Shown: positions 9,244 to 17,908 of the stretch, piece by piece
Layout: every line of letters begins with the position of its first letter
How positions within the stretch are numbered: the first letter of the stretch is position 1
Assembly (NCBI GenBank): GCA_021298895.1
Contig: JAJTHK010000090.1
Coordinates: forward strand, 1-35,491
Source of the DNA: Luteolibacter sp.
GTDB lineage: Bacteria > Verrucomicrobiota > Verrucomicrobiia > Verrucomicrobiales > Akkermansiaceae
DNA length: 35,491 nucleotides
Direction: 5' to 3'
Translations under genes and position numbers: made by a program
Notes under the pieces: generated by a model
Seen by the model: the letters and a program-made list of their open reading frames with translations, nothing else
Told to the model about the DNA's origin: nothing
Databases searched by the model: none

Positions 9244-9263
9244 AATATGAGGAAAAATAAAAA

Positions 9264-9695
9264 TTAGCGGACTTCGTGAACGGTCGGTTGTTGCGCTTCG
9301 TGTGGGTGGGAGGCACCGGCGTAAACTTTGAGTTTACCGAACTGTGCGCGTCCGAGACGGGTTTTGGGAATCATTCCCCAAACCGCACGCTCAACCAACA
9401 TGGTAGGACGGCGCTCGCGGAGTTTATGAGGAGTTTCAACTTTCTTACCGCCGACATAACCTGTGAAACGGGTGTAGATCTTTTCAGTCTCCTTGGTTCC
9501 ACTGAGTACGCATTGGTCTGCATTGATCACGACGACGAAATCGCCTGTGTCAACGTGGGTGGTGAAAATTGGCTTGTTCTTGCCACGCAGTAAACGTGCA
9601 GCTTCAACGGCAACTTGGCCGAGAACTTTGCCTTTGGCGTCGATCACATACCATTTGCGTTCAACTTCGTGTGGCTTGGCGGAAAATGTTTTCAT
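9264..9695 (-). CDS. rplM: 50S ribosomal protein L13
   Basis: 143 residues, full length. Family blocks are present: RKWYVIDAKGKVLGQVA near the N-terminus, DTGDFVVVINAD in the middle, then GYVGGKKVETPHKLRERRP and AVWGMIPKTRLGR. It is the first gene of the L13-S9 operon. The leader between the candidate promoter at 9756-9784 and the ATG is about 50 nt and contains complementary GGGA/TCCC stretches. Whether L13 autoregulates here cannot be judged. Confidence 0.98.
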   Translation of the reverse strand: MKTFSAKPHEVERKWYVIDAKGKVLGQVAVEAARLLRGKNKPIFTTHVDTGDFVVVINADQCVLSGTKETEKIYTRFTGYVGGKKVETPHKLRERRPTMLVERAVWGMIPKTRLGRAQFGKLKVYAGASHPHEAQQPTVHEVR

Positions 9696-9755
9696 TTCGA
9701 TATAATATAGAGTCCTGGAGGGAACTTTTGACTGCTCCCAACTGAAGGGGCGCGA

Positions 9756-9784
9756 AAACTAGGCAGTCGGCTGCAGCGTGTCAA
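9756..9784 (-). promoter_or_regulatory. candidate promoter of rplM-rpsI
   Basis: The minus strand has a perfect TTGACA (9784-9779), a 17-nt spacer and TAGTTT (9761-9756). The -35 and spacing are ideal, but the -10 matches only at three positions. The gap to ychF (9785-9910) presumably also holds the divergent ychF promoter, for which I see no clear boxes. Confidence 0.5.
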
Positions 9785-9910
9785 TCGGGAAATCTTGAGA
9801 ATTTTTGTAATTCTTTTTCACCCCCCTCCGAAGCTCCCATTCTAAAAGAATCAAGCGATTGAAATATTTCTCTCGCCCAAGCCCCCCAACCCGCCCAATC
9901 TCCGCCCGCT

Positions 9911-11026
9911 ATGCTCAAAGCAGGAATTGTAGGTCTACCAAACGTCGGAAAATCCACCCTTTTTAACGCTGTCACCCGGACCCGCAAGGCCGAGGCGGCA
10001 AATTATCCCTTTTGCACGATCGACCCCAATGTGGGCATTGTGATGGTCCCAGACGAGCGCTTGGCCATACTTTCCAAAATATCTGGCTCCCAGAAACTCG
10101 TCCCAACTGCCATCGAATTTGTCGATATCGCCGGTCTCGTCGCCGGCGCTTCGGAGGGTGCAGGCCTTGGAAACAAGTTCCTCGCCAATATTCGCGAGAC
10201 CGATGCGATCGTCCAAGTGGTGCGTTGCTTCGAGAATGACGACATCATCCATGAACTTGGCTCGGTCGACCCCATCCGCGACATCGAGATCATCAATGCC
10301 GAGCTCATCCTCGCCGATATGTCGGCCCTTGAGAAACGCCGCTCCACCCGCGAGAAAAAGGCCAAAGGTGGGGATAAGGAGTCCAAGAAGGAGGTCGAAC
10401 TTATCGACATCATCATGCCGCATCTCGATCAAGGCAAACCCGCATTGACCATCGATTTCTCGGAAGATGACCTCGAGATCGTAAAAGGATTTTTCCTCCT
10501 CTCTTCTAAGCGCACGATTTATGCCTGCAACGTCTCAGAAGATGAACTCGCAGCCGCAGTGGAAAATCCTGATTCCCATCCGCAAGTTGCCAAGGTTCGG
10601 AAATACGCAGCCGAACATTCTGGAGCAGAAGCTGTGGTGATCTCGGCACGCATTGAAGAAGAGCTTTCTGACTTATCTCACGAAGAAGCCGCCGAATTCC
10701 TCGCCGATATGGGCGTAAAAGATTCCGGCGTATCAAGCTTGATTCGCGGGGTGTATCACTTACTCGGCCTCCGAACCTACTTGACCACGGGTGTTCAAGA
10801 AACTCGCGCATGGACGATCATCCAAGGCGATAAGGCCCCCGCCGCCGCTGGCGTGATTCATAGCGATTTCGAACGCGGATTCATCGCCGCAGAAATCGTC
10901 CACTATGACGATCTCGTCGCCGCTGGCTCAAAAGTCGCAGCGAAAACCGCCGGCAAAGTCCGCATCGAAGGTAAAGAATACGTCGTCAAAGATGGCGATG
11001 TCATCGAGTTCAGATTTAACGTCTAA
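9911..11026 (+). CDS. ychF: redox-regulated ATPase/GTPase YchF
   Basis: 371 residues, a typical length. The N-terminal G domain has a P-loop GLPNVGKST at 8-16 and the switch DIAGLVAGASEGAGLGNKF. Instead of the usual NKxD there is NVSED, consistent with this family's preference for ATP. The C-terminal TGS domain begins around RTYLTTGVQETRAW and ends with KDGDVIEFRFNV. YchF binds ribosomes and takes part in translation and stress responses. It is divergent from rplM, and its stop lies 11 nt from the end of the convergent FHA gene. Confidence 0.97.
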   Translation: MLKAGIVGLPNVGKSTLFNAVTRTRKAEAANYPFCTIDPNVGIVMVPDERLAILSKISGSQKLVPTAIEFVDIAGLVAGASEGAGLGNKFLANIRETDAIVQVVRCFENDDIIHELGSVDPIRDIEIINAELILADMSALEKRRSTREKKAKGGDKESKKEVELIDIIMPHLDQGKPALTIDFSEDDLEIVKGFFLLSSKRTIYACNVSEDELAAAVENPDSHPQVAKVRKYAAEHSGAEAVVISARIEEELSDLSHEEAAEFLADMGVKDSGVSSLIRGVYHLLGLRTYLTTGVQETRAWTIIQGDKAPAAAGVIHSDFERGFIAAEIVHYDDLVAAGSKVAAKTAGKVRIEGKEYVVKDGDVIEFRFNV

Positions 11027-11037
11027 TCAAAGCTGGA

Positions 11038-11898
11038 TCACTCGGCACCGTCTTTGGACTTGTCCTTATTATCGACATCACTCGGAGCGTCTTTTTTCGC
11101 ATTCTCTTTGTTGACGATGCCTTTCAAAAGTTTCTCGCCCGTATCTTTTTCGTGGCGGGTGCTAGCCCCATAGAAAAAGGTGGTAGCAGCTGCGATGAGA
11201 GTGAATAAAATAAATCCGGAACCGATAGTAACCGCTTTGGACTCGGAATACTCATCCCTCTCATTGGATTTTTCCGAACTCTCACGCTTCTTGCGTCTCT
11301 CAGATCTTTGATCCTTCACTTTTTGCTGAGCCTTTTCCTCTTTGTCGGCTTTCTCTTGCCTTTTTGCGCGCTCTTTCTCTTCAGCTTTTTTCTGCTTTGC
11401 CGCTTCCTGCTCCTCTTTCTCCTTACTCTTATCAAGTCGGGCGGGTCGTAACTCAGGAAGTTTATCTAAATCATCCTCTTCTTCCTCGTCATCTTCTTCT
11501 GCGTCCTCTTGCTTTTCGGAAACTTTTTTCTCAGAAAATTCCACTTCATTTTCCTCTTCTTCGCTCAAGGCCTCTCTCTCAGTATCAATTACGGCCAATT
11601 CTTCTTCATTAAGGGTGAATCCAAACTCCACATCACCGAGTTTGACGGTCATGCCATTTTTTAAGCTGACCTTTTGTTGACGAACCCCGTCCACCTTAAT
11701 GCCGTTGGTTGATCCTACATCGATCAAGTGGTATCCACCCTCCACGCGACGCATTTCCGAGTGTTTTCCTGAAACCGAGCCGCATGCGACAACGATGTCA
11801 TTATCAAGACCGCGCCCAATGGTGACAATTTCGCGCTTTAAATCAAATCGATAGGGTTGCGGGCCTTTTTCTGCTATTGTAATGGTGACTCGTGGCAT
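11038..11898 (-). CDS. FHA-domain protein with charged coiled region and one transmembrane helix
   Basis: 286 residues. The N-terminal forkhead-associated domain (about 1-100) contains GRGLDNDIVV, the Ser-Gly-Lys-His turn and VGSTNGIKVDG, the phosphothreonine-binding surface. Residues about 105-220 are extremely acidic, then Lys/Glu-rich (EEDDEEEEDD, KQKKAEEKERAKRQ), probably extended or coiled. A single transmembrane helix lies at about 223-245, followed by a 40-residue charged tail. It therefore looks like a cytoplasmic FHA reader tethered to the membrane. No kinase or phosphatase gene is adjacent. It is divergent from a bactofilin gene, with 125 nt between the starts. Confidence 0.85.
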   Translation of the reverse strand: MPRVTITIAEKGPQPYRFDLKREIVTIGRGLDNDIVVACGSVSGKHSEMRRVEGGYHLIDVGSTNGIKVDGVRQQKVSLKNGMTVKLGDVEFGFTLNEEELAVIDTEREALSEEEENEVEFSEKKVSEKQEDAEEDDEEEEDDLDKLPELRPARLDKSKEKEEQEAAKQKKAEEKERAKRQEKADKEEKAQQKVKDQRSERRKKRESSEKSNERDEYSESKAVTIGSGFILFTLIAAATTFFYGASTRHEKDTGEKLLKGIVNKENAKKDAPSDVDNKDKSKDGAE

Positions 11899-12023
11899 TG
11901 GATTACGGGGTGCTGTATCTATGACTAACTCATATTTTCGGAATGTGGAGCAGTAAATTTAGCGAACAAACACAATTCTTTGCAGTTGCAAGCCAAGCAA
12001 GCATCTGCTTCTTTTTCCAAGCT

Positions 12024-12344
12024 ATGTCAAATGCTACCAACGTTCTCTCCACAGGAATTGAAATCATCGGCTCCATTCGTTTTTCGAATGACATGATCAT
12101 CGATGGCAAAGTTGAAGGTCAAATCACATCTGACAAAGGCAAAGTAACCATTGGCGAGAATGCCCAAATCAAAGGCGATATCACCGCTGGTGAGGTCAAA
12201 GTCTTCGGTAAAATTGAGGGCAAAATCACTTCTCATCGTTGTGAGCTTAAAGATAAGTCCAAGATCACTGGCGACATCAAATCCAAGGTGTTCTCCATGG
12301 AAGAAGGTGCCCAGCTTACAGGTCGCACCGAAATCGGTAGTTAA
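12024..12344 (+). CDS. bactofilin
   Basis: 106 residues of the polymer-forming bactofilin (DUF583) family. The right-handed beta-helix is visible as repeats of about 18 residues: SIRFSNDMIIDGKVEGQI, then TIGENAQIKGDITAGEVKV, then GKIEGKITSHRCELKDKS and KITGDIKSKVFSMEEGAQL. Bactofilins form cytoskeletal filaments at the inner membrane that guide cell shape or envelope synthesis. The open frame extends upstream to 11943, but the residues before MSNATNVL do not match the family, so the ATG at 12024 is used. It is convergent with the phosphodiesterase gene, 8 nt away. Confidence 0.93.
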   Translation: MSNATNVLSTGIEIIGSIRFSNDMIIDGKVEGQITSDKGKVTIGENAQIKGDITAGEVKVFGKIEGKITSHRCELKDKSKITGDIKSKVFSMEEGAQLTGRTEIGS

Positions 12345-12352
12345 TCCGGTAG

Positions 12353-13171
12353 CTAATCTCTTTCCACTCTCATCGCGAATCTTTCGATCTCGAGACATCT
12401 CCCCGTTGCGCTATCTGCCGCAACAATCACGCCACACATTTTGACGGCACCTTTTGCAATAGGAAATCGCGTCGGCATACCTGATTTAAAACGCCAAACC
12501 ACAGATTCCACGCAACGTCCAAGCACAGATTCTTCAGGTCCGCACATTCCGGCATCCGTTAAATATCCCGTGCCGCCCGGAAAAATCGTTTCATCTGCCG
12601 TTTGAACATGAGTGTGAGTCCCAACCACCAAGGTCGCTTTCCCATCTAACATCCTACCCATCGCAATTTTCTCGGAAGTGGTCTCCGCATGAAAATCCAA
12701 AACGATGACATTCACTCCTAAGGCTTTCAATCGAGCAATTTCATCTTCGACTGCAATAAAAGGATTTTCCAGAGGTGGTTGAATAAAACTTCTGCCCTGA
12801 GCTTGAATAACCGCCACTTTGCATTTCCCTGTTTCCAATACGACACTGCCATTTCCCGGAGTCCCCTCGGGATAATTGATGGGTCGCAGCAAACGGGGTT
12901 CGGTTGGAAAATAATCCACAATCTCTTGCTGATCCCAAACATGATCTCCTGTGGTAATCACTGCAGCCCCAGCACGCAGCAAATCGATGCTAATCTTTGA
13001 AGTGATCCCCTTACCTGCGGCCGCGTTCTCACCATTCACAATGACAAAATCAATCCCATGCTGCTCACGGATCTTGCCCAAGCTTTCGATGACTGATTGC
13101 CGCCCAGGCTCACCTACAATATCACCAAGAAATAAAATCTTAATGCGCTCAGCTGTCGGTTTGTTATTCAT
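12353..13171 (-). CDS. YmdB-family metallophosphoesterase
   Basis: 272 residues matching the TIGR00282/YmdB family of calcineurin-like phosphodiesterases; Bacillus YmdB hydrolyses 2',3'-cyclic nucleotides and cAMP. Metal-binding blocks in order are LFLGDIVGEPGR (N-terminus), VIVNGENAAAGKG, TTGDHVWDQQE, DFHAETTSEK and VGTHTHVQTADE. All expected Asp, Asn, His and Glu ligands are present. The product is cytosolic. It is convergent with bactofilin and lies downstream of the secreted HEAT/TPR gene's opposite end (57 nt), so it is probably transcribed alone. Confidence 0.93.
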   Translation of the reverse strand: MNNKPTAERIKILFLGDIVGEPGRQSVIESLGKIREQHGIDFVIVNGENAAAGKGITSKISIDLLRAGAAVITTGDHVWDQQEIVDYFPTEPRLLRPINYPEGTPGNGSVVLETGKCKVAVIQAQGRSFIQPPLENPFIAVEDEIARLKALGVNVIVLDFHAETTSEKIAMGRMLDGKATLVVGTHTHVQTADETIFPGGTGYLTDAGMCGPEESVLGRCVESVVWRFKSGMPTRFPIAKGAVKMCGVIVAADSATGRCLEIERFAMRVERD

Positions 13172-13227
13172 CTGAAACTCATTGTTCGTGATTCAACCTT
13201 TCAGACAACCCTAAACATGCTGAGATG

Positions 13228-15858
13228 CTAATTCTTCGGCAAGGGTGCCGTCCGGAAACGATCATGCTGTGAGCGTATCATGTCTTCAAATGGAGCAAAT
13301 GAAACCGAACGTTGAGACCACTCCAACGCAGCCTTACGGTTACCTTGAGCAAATTTCAGTTCAGCTATTGTATCCAAATACGCCGCTTGCTCGGGTGCCA
13401 TCTCAATCGCCTCCAACAAGTATTTTTCTGCCTCCTTGAGCTTGATGCCAGCACGCGAAGCAAACCATGCCGCAGTATTTCTGGAATTATGAGATTTCGG
13501 ATATTTCTCAATCACCGCTTCCATGAAATTCCAAGACTCCATAAACCAAGTTTGCAGTTCATTATCCAATCCACCCTCTTTCAAAGCAGGGAAAAAATTA
13601 TCCGCTAAGACACCATCGGGCATAAAATCTTGATGAATCACCTTTAACATTTTTAAGGCACGCTCTTTGTTTTCAGGAAGAATCGTCATCGCCCTAGCAA
13701 GATCAGCATTCATTCTCGCCTTTGGGACTGTCCCCATTAAACTTTCTCGATATTGATTGCCAACGTCACCCGCATTGATATGCACAATCACCTCGTGACA
13801 CGAAGCTGCTATCTTCCAGTTTCGATTCCTGACATTTTTTTGTGCGCACATTTCCAAAGCCGTCAGAAACTCACCCTCTGACGGATTGGCTTCAAGCATC
13901 GCTCGCTGAAACCAGATATCAGCGCGTTCATAATCGCCACCATAAACATAATATGCCCCGATCCGCATCGAGCTAGCGGCCGAGCCAAGGCATAATTTAT
14001 CAGCCATCAGATCATGAAATTTTGCTTCTTCCTCCATTCCACCACGTCGCAAAGTAGCAGCCATATGGGCGTGAATTTCTGGCGAAGCGTGCTTCTTATC
14101 TTCGGTAAAACTGATCAAAAGCTTGGCCGCTTCTTCCCAACGTCCCAAAGCTGTTAAATACATATCAATCGATCCCCAACGCGCCGTTTTCTTACGCTCC
14201 TCATCTAGCAGATCCCATGCTTTCAATGTATTTTGCGCATCTTGCTGCGAAATGCTAAGCTGCATAACACGCATCGCCAACTCCATCTTGCTATCTTCGT
14301 TTTTCTCAGCCTTAACAACTTTCCAGATCCGATTCATCCACTCCTCACGCAACCTGCCTGGGGTGCTGTTCATTTTAAATATCGCCAACATCGCCTCCAG
14401 AGCCTCCCGATCTTTCATTTTAGGATCAATCTCCCTTATCCATACGAGCCATTCCATCGTCGAATCGTCACTTCCAAGCGCTGATGAAAACACTTCCCCC
14501 CAACGCGCTTCATCTTCACCCGCCCATTTCGTAATATGCTTCAATGCAAAATTGGGTGCACCCAAATCTCCCATAAAAAATGTGGAAATGATCTCCCAGT
14601 AAACATCCATATCAACATTTTGAATATCAGCCAGTTGAGGATCAAAAGCCTCCTCAAACTCTTTTTCCAGACCGCGCTTTTCCATAAAAGACGCCAACAT
14701 CGTGATCTCCATAATAAGAGTATCAGAGTCTTCATCCTTCTTAAGTTTATCAAACTTCGACTTCACCCATTTTGCGAAATCCGGCTTGTTCGAATCCAAT
14801 CCAAGAGCTTCCAATGCTTTATCGATCTCCTCTCGGGAAACATAATACAAATAAGCAAGCGTCGGGTTTTCCGCATTCTGCGCTTTTTGCACCATGGAAA
14901 ATTTTCCTAACGAAGCCAACGATCCCATCGCATAACTCCTTTGCAACCTATTGTTGGATTTTAGCAATTTAACAAGTGGTTCAAAATCCCTTTCATCAAC
15001 CTCTTCACCACGCCAACGCTTCAAAGCAATATCTACATAAGCTTGTTGTGCGTGCTGTGGATTCTCCGGTCTGTCACCCGGCGTATTATTTAACTCCAGC
15101 CAAGGGATCGGGTCCCCTTTAAGCACTTTAAGACCCGCCAATATTTGAGGTTGGTTCGTTTGCTGCGCATTTGCTATCGCGCCATCCAAGTCGCCCTTCG
15201 CACGCAACAAATAACCTCTCCATATTTCCGGAGCCACATTCTTGGGCGGAGTCATTTTAGTAAACTGGGCATCCAATTGTCCCAAACTTCGATACAGGCA
15301 AGCCAACGCCATCATCTCGTTATGATTTGCTGGAGCCAAATTCAATATTTCAACGGCATAGTTCACATCTTCTGCCATGATCGCTTCTCGAGCTGCAACC
15401 AACGCAACATCATAAACCACTGAAGCAAGTTCACGTTGCTCCTCCGCATTCTCCATCGAGTAGAGTTTCAACAGTTGGAAATAAGCTTTCTCCTCTTTCA
15501 ACTCAGACAGAATGGACATCTTAGACCTCGATGGCGCTTTCCGGTAAGATTCAATCAACGATAGAATTCTCTCCGAAGTATTTTCAGATATTTTTAATTC
15601 CACTTTGTCTATTGCTTCCTTCGCCCTCATCGAGACTTCAGGATCGCTCGATGACATGGCTTCACGCAAAGCCGGCAACGCGGCATCACCTAATTTCCAC
15701 AATTCCCGAGACGCTTTCTCACGAACCTGATAGACTTCCGATAACAAATCTTTGATCAACGCGCCCATCTGATCCTTTTCGGGTTCCGCGGATCCCGAGA
15801 AACTCATTAAACATAGCCCAATCAAATGAATGGCATAAGCTGTGGAAATCACTCGCAT
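13228..15858 (-). CDS. secreted HEAT/TPR-repeat protein
   Basis: 876 residues with a signal peptide (MRVISTAYAIHLIGLCLMSFSGSAEP). Residues about 25-85 form HEAT-like helices (DLLSEVYQVREKASRELW, LGDAALPALREAM). The remainder is helical with tetratricopeptide character, clearest at the C-terminus: AEKYLLEAIEMAPEQAAYLD and GNRKAALEWSQRSVSFAP. Such large exported repeat proteins are frequent in Verrucomicrobiota and probably act as protein-interaction scaffolds. No catalytic motif is visible. The frame can be opened 12 codons earlier at a TTG, but the ATG at 15858 gives the cleaner signal peptide. The gene stands alone and probably has its own promoter in the 15859-16205 gap. Confidence 0.75.
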   Translation of the reverse strand: MRVISTAYAIHLIGLCLMSFSGSAEPEKDQMGALIKDLLSEVYQVREKASRELWKLGDAALPALREAMSSSDPEVSMRAKEAIDKVELKISENTSERILSLIESYRKAPSRSKMSILSELKEEKAYFQLLKLYSMENAEEQRELASVVYDVALVAAREAIMAEDVNYAVEILNLAPANHNEMMALACLYRSLGQLDAQFTKMTPPKNVAPEIWRGYLLRAKGDLDGAIANAQQTNQPQILAGLKVLKGDPIPWLELNNTPGDRPENPQHAQQAYVDIALKRWRGEEVDERDFEPLVKLLKSNNRLQRSYAMGSLASLGKFSMVQKAQNAENPTLAYLYYVSREEIDKALEALGLDSNKPDFAKWVKSKFDKLKKDEDSDTLIMEITMLASFMEKRGLEKEFEEAFDPQLADIQNVDMDVYWEIISTFFMGDLGAPNFALKHITKWAGEDEARWGEVFSSALGSDDSTMEWLVWIREIDPKMKDREALEAMLAIFKMNSTPGRLREEWMNRIWKVVKAEKNEDSKMELAMRVMQLSISQQDAQNTLKAWDLLDEERKKTARWGSIDMYLTALGRWEEAAKLLISFTEDKKHASPEIHAHMAATLRRGGMEEEAKFHDLMADKLCLGSAASSMRIGAYYVYGGDYERADIWFQRAMLEANPSEGEFLTALEMCAQKNVRNRNWKIAASCHEVIVHINAGDVGNQYRESLMGTVPKARMNADLARAMTILPENKERALKMLKVIHQDFMPDGVLADNFFPALKEGGLDNELQTWFMESWNFMEAVIEKYPKSHNSRNTAAWFASRAGIKLKEAEKYLLEAIEMAPEQAAYLDTIAELKFAQGNRKAALEWSQRSVSFAPFEDMIRSQHDRFRTAPLPKN

Positions 15859-16205
15859 GTGAGTTAAACGTGAACCGCAAAATAAATAATTCAAGCTTCA
15901 GAAGAAAAAGAAAACCGCTGTGCCGTCCTTGGAGCTATGAGCCACGTTCCGGTTGCTCAACAAGTGGGGTCGTCCAAAGGGTTGCATGTCTTCCTGAGAA
16001 GGCATGACAATGGCCAATCGGATAATGATCCCGTATTTTATTACATCGGTCCGGGCATGCTTCCAAAACAGTCGAACACAGCAGTAGAGACCTATCTTAT
16101 CTTACCTCTGGATTTGCGCAAAGAAAATTTCATAATACCGTCAGGAAAAGATTTCCAAGCAGATCACAGCTTGCAACATTTTCCGCCTTCTCCCATCTTC
16201 AACCC
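15859..16205. other. intergenic gap between divergent genes
   Basis: This stretch separates the divergent HEAT/TPR and holB-like genes and must carry both promoters. I see no consensus -35/-10 pair with good spacing on either strand. The only coding candidate inside is the 115-residue frame listed at 15937-16284. No RNA gene, repeat or terminator is evident. Confidence 0.5.
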
Positions 16206-16284
16206 GTGTCACATTCCGCCGAGAAATCCTTCGAACTCATCAAATCCGCCCACGAGCGTCAACGCCTTGCGCACGCATTCTTGA
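15937..16284 (+). pseudogene. possible remnant of a DUF3427-like protein
   Basis: A 115-codon frame opens at an ATG preceded by TTGGAG. Its middle (GLHVFLRRHDNGQSDN, then VFYYIGPGMLPKQ, then YLILPLDLRK) resembles the C-terminal DUF3427 module of some helicases, where a 'LFVR...F.YLGP' pattern precedes a beta strand of alternating residues. The last 26 codons run in the wrong frame through the holB start, so the original end seems lost. It may be a decayed fragment, or the similarity may be chance. No other part of a helicase gene is present nearby. Confidence 0.25.
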
Positions 16285-17216
16285 TCACAGGCGCTCTTGG
16301 TAGCGGCAAAGAACAACTCGCCTCCCGCCTCATCACCCTCGTCAACGGCTCATCCGACAACGGTGGCGTAGATCTCTTCGGCGAACCCACCGAAGAAAAA
16401 ATCCTCCCGCTCGATGAACAAGAAAATGGCTGGATCCGCATTCTTCGTCCTCGATCAAAAAGCCGACAGATCTCCATCGATGATATTCGCGACCTCGAAC
16501 ACACCCTCCAACTCGCCGCACCTTCTGGACAAACCAAAGTCGGGGTCATCGTCGATGCCGATCGCATGAACGAAAAAGCCGAGAACGCTTTCCTGAAAAC
16601 ATTGGAAGAGCCGCCCGACCGCACACTACTCATGCTTCTTACGACCAAGTCGCAGCGATTATTACCCACGATTCTCTCTCGTTGCGTTCAGGTCAATCTC
16701 CTCGGAGGTCGCAGCCTAGATCTCGATGGTGGCGAAGAACTCGTTGCCGCGCTCAATCAAGTCGCCAAAAAAGGTTTCGGAAATCCTATCGCTGCTCTGC
16801 ACCTCAAAGCCGTGTTCTCCGAATTCCTAGCCGCAAAGAAATCCGAAGTCGAAGTCGCCGCTAAAGCGGCGGCAAAAGAAGAATCCGCAGCCTATAAAGA
16901 CGCAACCGATGGCACCTGGCTCAAAGCTCGTGAAGATTTTCATGATGCTGCAGCTCAAGCGGATTACCTCGAAGCTCGCGGCCGCTACCTTGATGTCATC
17001 CTCGCCTGGCTCGGCGATATCATCCGCATCAAAAACAACGCCGGCGGCCTGGATTTTCCAGAATCCGCTTCCCTCCTGAAAACCATCGCGGATTCCGAAA
17101 GCGTCCTCAAAATCACCCAACGCCTCGAGTCACTGGAAAGCCTCCGCCAAACTCTCGAAACCAACGCCTCAGAGCCACTAGCTCTTGAGGTCGGCTTCCT
17201 CAAAACCTTCGGCTAA
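16206..17216 (+). CDS. holB: DNA polymerase III delta' subunit-like clamp-loader ATPase
   Basis: 336 residues. An AAA+ N-terminal part shows HAFLITGALGSGKEQLA (degenerate P-loop, about 23-39), IDDIRDLEHTLQLAAPSG, VGVIVDADRMNEKAENAFLKTLEEPP and a sensor-1-like LLTTKSQRLLPTILSRC. This is the delta' pattern: the Walker A is altered (GALGSGK) and the SRC box is retained. The role is loading the beta clamp during replication. The C-terminal third has an Ala/Lys/Glu-rich helix (about 215-230). It starts at GTG. No tmk gene precedes it, unlike many bacteria; instead bioD follows after 14 nt. Confidence 0.9.
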   Translation: MSHSAEKSFELIKSAHERQRLAHAFLITGALGSGKEQLASRLITLVNGSSDNGGVDLFGEPTEEKILPLDEQENGWIRILRPRSKSRQISIDDIRDLEHTLQLAAPSGQTKVGVIVDADRMNEKAENAFLKTLEEPPDRTLLMLLTTKSQRLLPTILSRCVQVNLLGGRSLDLDGGEELVAALNQVAKKGFGNPIAALHLKAVFSEFLAAKKSEVEVAAKAAAKEESAAYKDATDGTWLKAREDFHDAAAQADYLEARGRYLDVILAWLGDIIRIKNNAGGLDFPESASLLKTIADSESVLKITQRLESLESLRQTLETNASEPLALEVGFLKTFG

Positions 17217-17230
17217 ACTACACATACCTT

Positions 17231-17881
17231 GTGAATTTTTTTATTACTGGAACAGATACCGGCGTCGGCAAAACCTATATCACCAAACTTTTGGTAGAGT
17301 CCCTGCGTGCCGAGGGAAAATATGCCGTCGGCTTCAAACCCATTTCCTGCGGAGATCGCGATGATGCCGCCATCCTAGCCGCCGTATCTGGAAATCTCCC
17401 ACTCGACGAAGTGAACCCACTCCACTTTTCATCCGGCGTCGCCCCACACGTTGCTGCTCTGTTAGAAAACAAAACCATCCACCCCGCCGAGATCATCGCT
17501 TCTTACCAAACGATCTCGGAAAAATACGATCCCGTCATCGTCGAAGGTGCTGGCGGCTGGGAAGTGCCGATCACAGAAAACTATTTTGTCTCAGACCTCG
17601 CCAAAGACCTCAACCTCCCCGTCATCCTCGTCGCCGCCAACCGACTCGGCGCTATCAATCACATCCTCCTCACTCTAGCCGCCATCGAAGCCAAAGGTCT
17701 GAAATGCGCCGGCATCATCCTAAACCAACTCGAAGATGAAATGGACACCCCGATGATCACCAACAAGGGCATCATCGAATCTCTAACAAACATACCCCTA
17801 CTCGACCACATCATCCACAGCCAAGACTTCATCTCCCCAGAACTCATGGATGTGTTGTTAGAAATCCAACCTCTTCCTTGA
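17231..17881 (+). CDS. bioD: dethiobiotin synthetase
   Basis: 216 residues, a normal length. It catalyses the ATP- and CO2-dependent ring closure of 7,8-diaminopelargonate to dethiobiotin. The P-loop GTDTGVGKT lies at 7-15, with FKPISCGDRDD for diaminopelargonate binding and VEGAGGWEVPI in the middle. VAANRLGAINHILLT near 140 is the adenine-side segment. It starts at GTG, 14 nt after the clamp-loader gene and 27 nt before rsmB, so the three are likely one transcript. No other biotin gene (bioA, bioB, bioF) lies in the window. Confidence 0.94.
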   Translation: MNFFITGTDTGVGKTYITKLLVESLRAEGKYAVGFKPISCGDRDDAAILAAVSGNLPLDEVNPLHFSSGVAPHVAALLENKTIHPAEIIASYQTISEKYDPVIVEGAGGWEVPITENYFVSDLAKDLNLPVILVAANRLGAINHILLTLAAIEAKGLKCAGIILNQLEDEMDTPMITNKGIIESLTNIPLLDHIIHSQDFISPELMDVLLEIQPLP

Positions 17882-17908
17882 GGTTTATAGTTTAAAATTT
17901 AAAGTTTC

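Noticed and set aside
11342-11680. Ser-rich + strand frame
   Set aside because: Antisense of the Glu/Lys-rich part of the FHA protein; GAA/GAG runs read as Ser/Phe.
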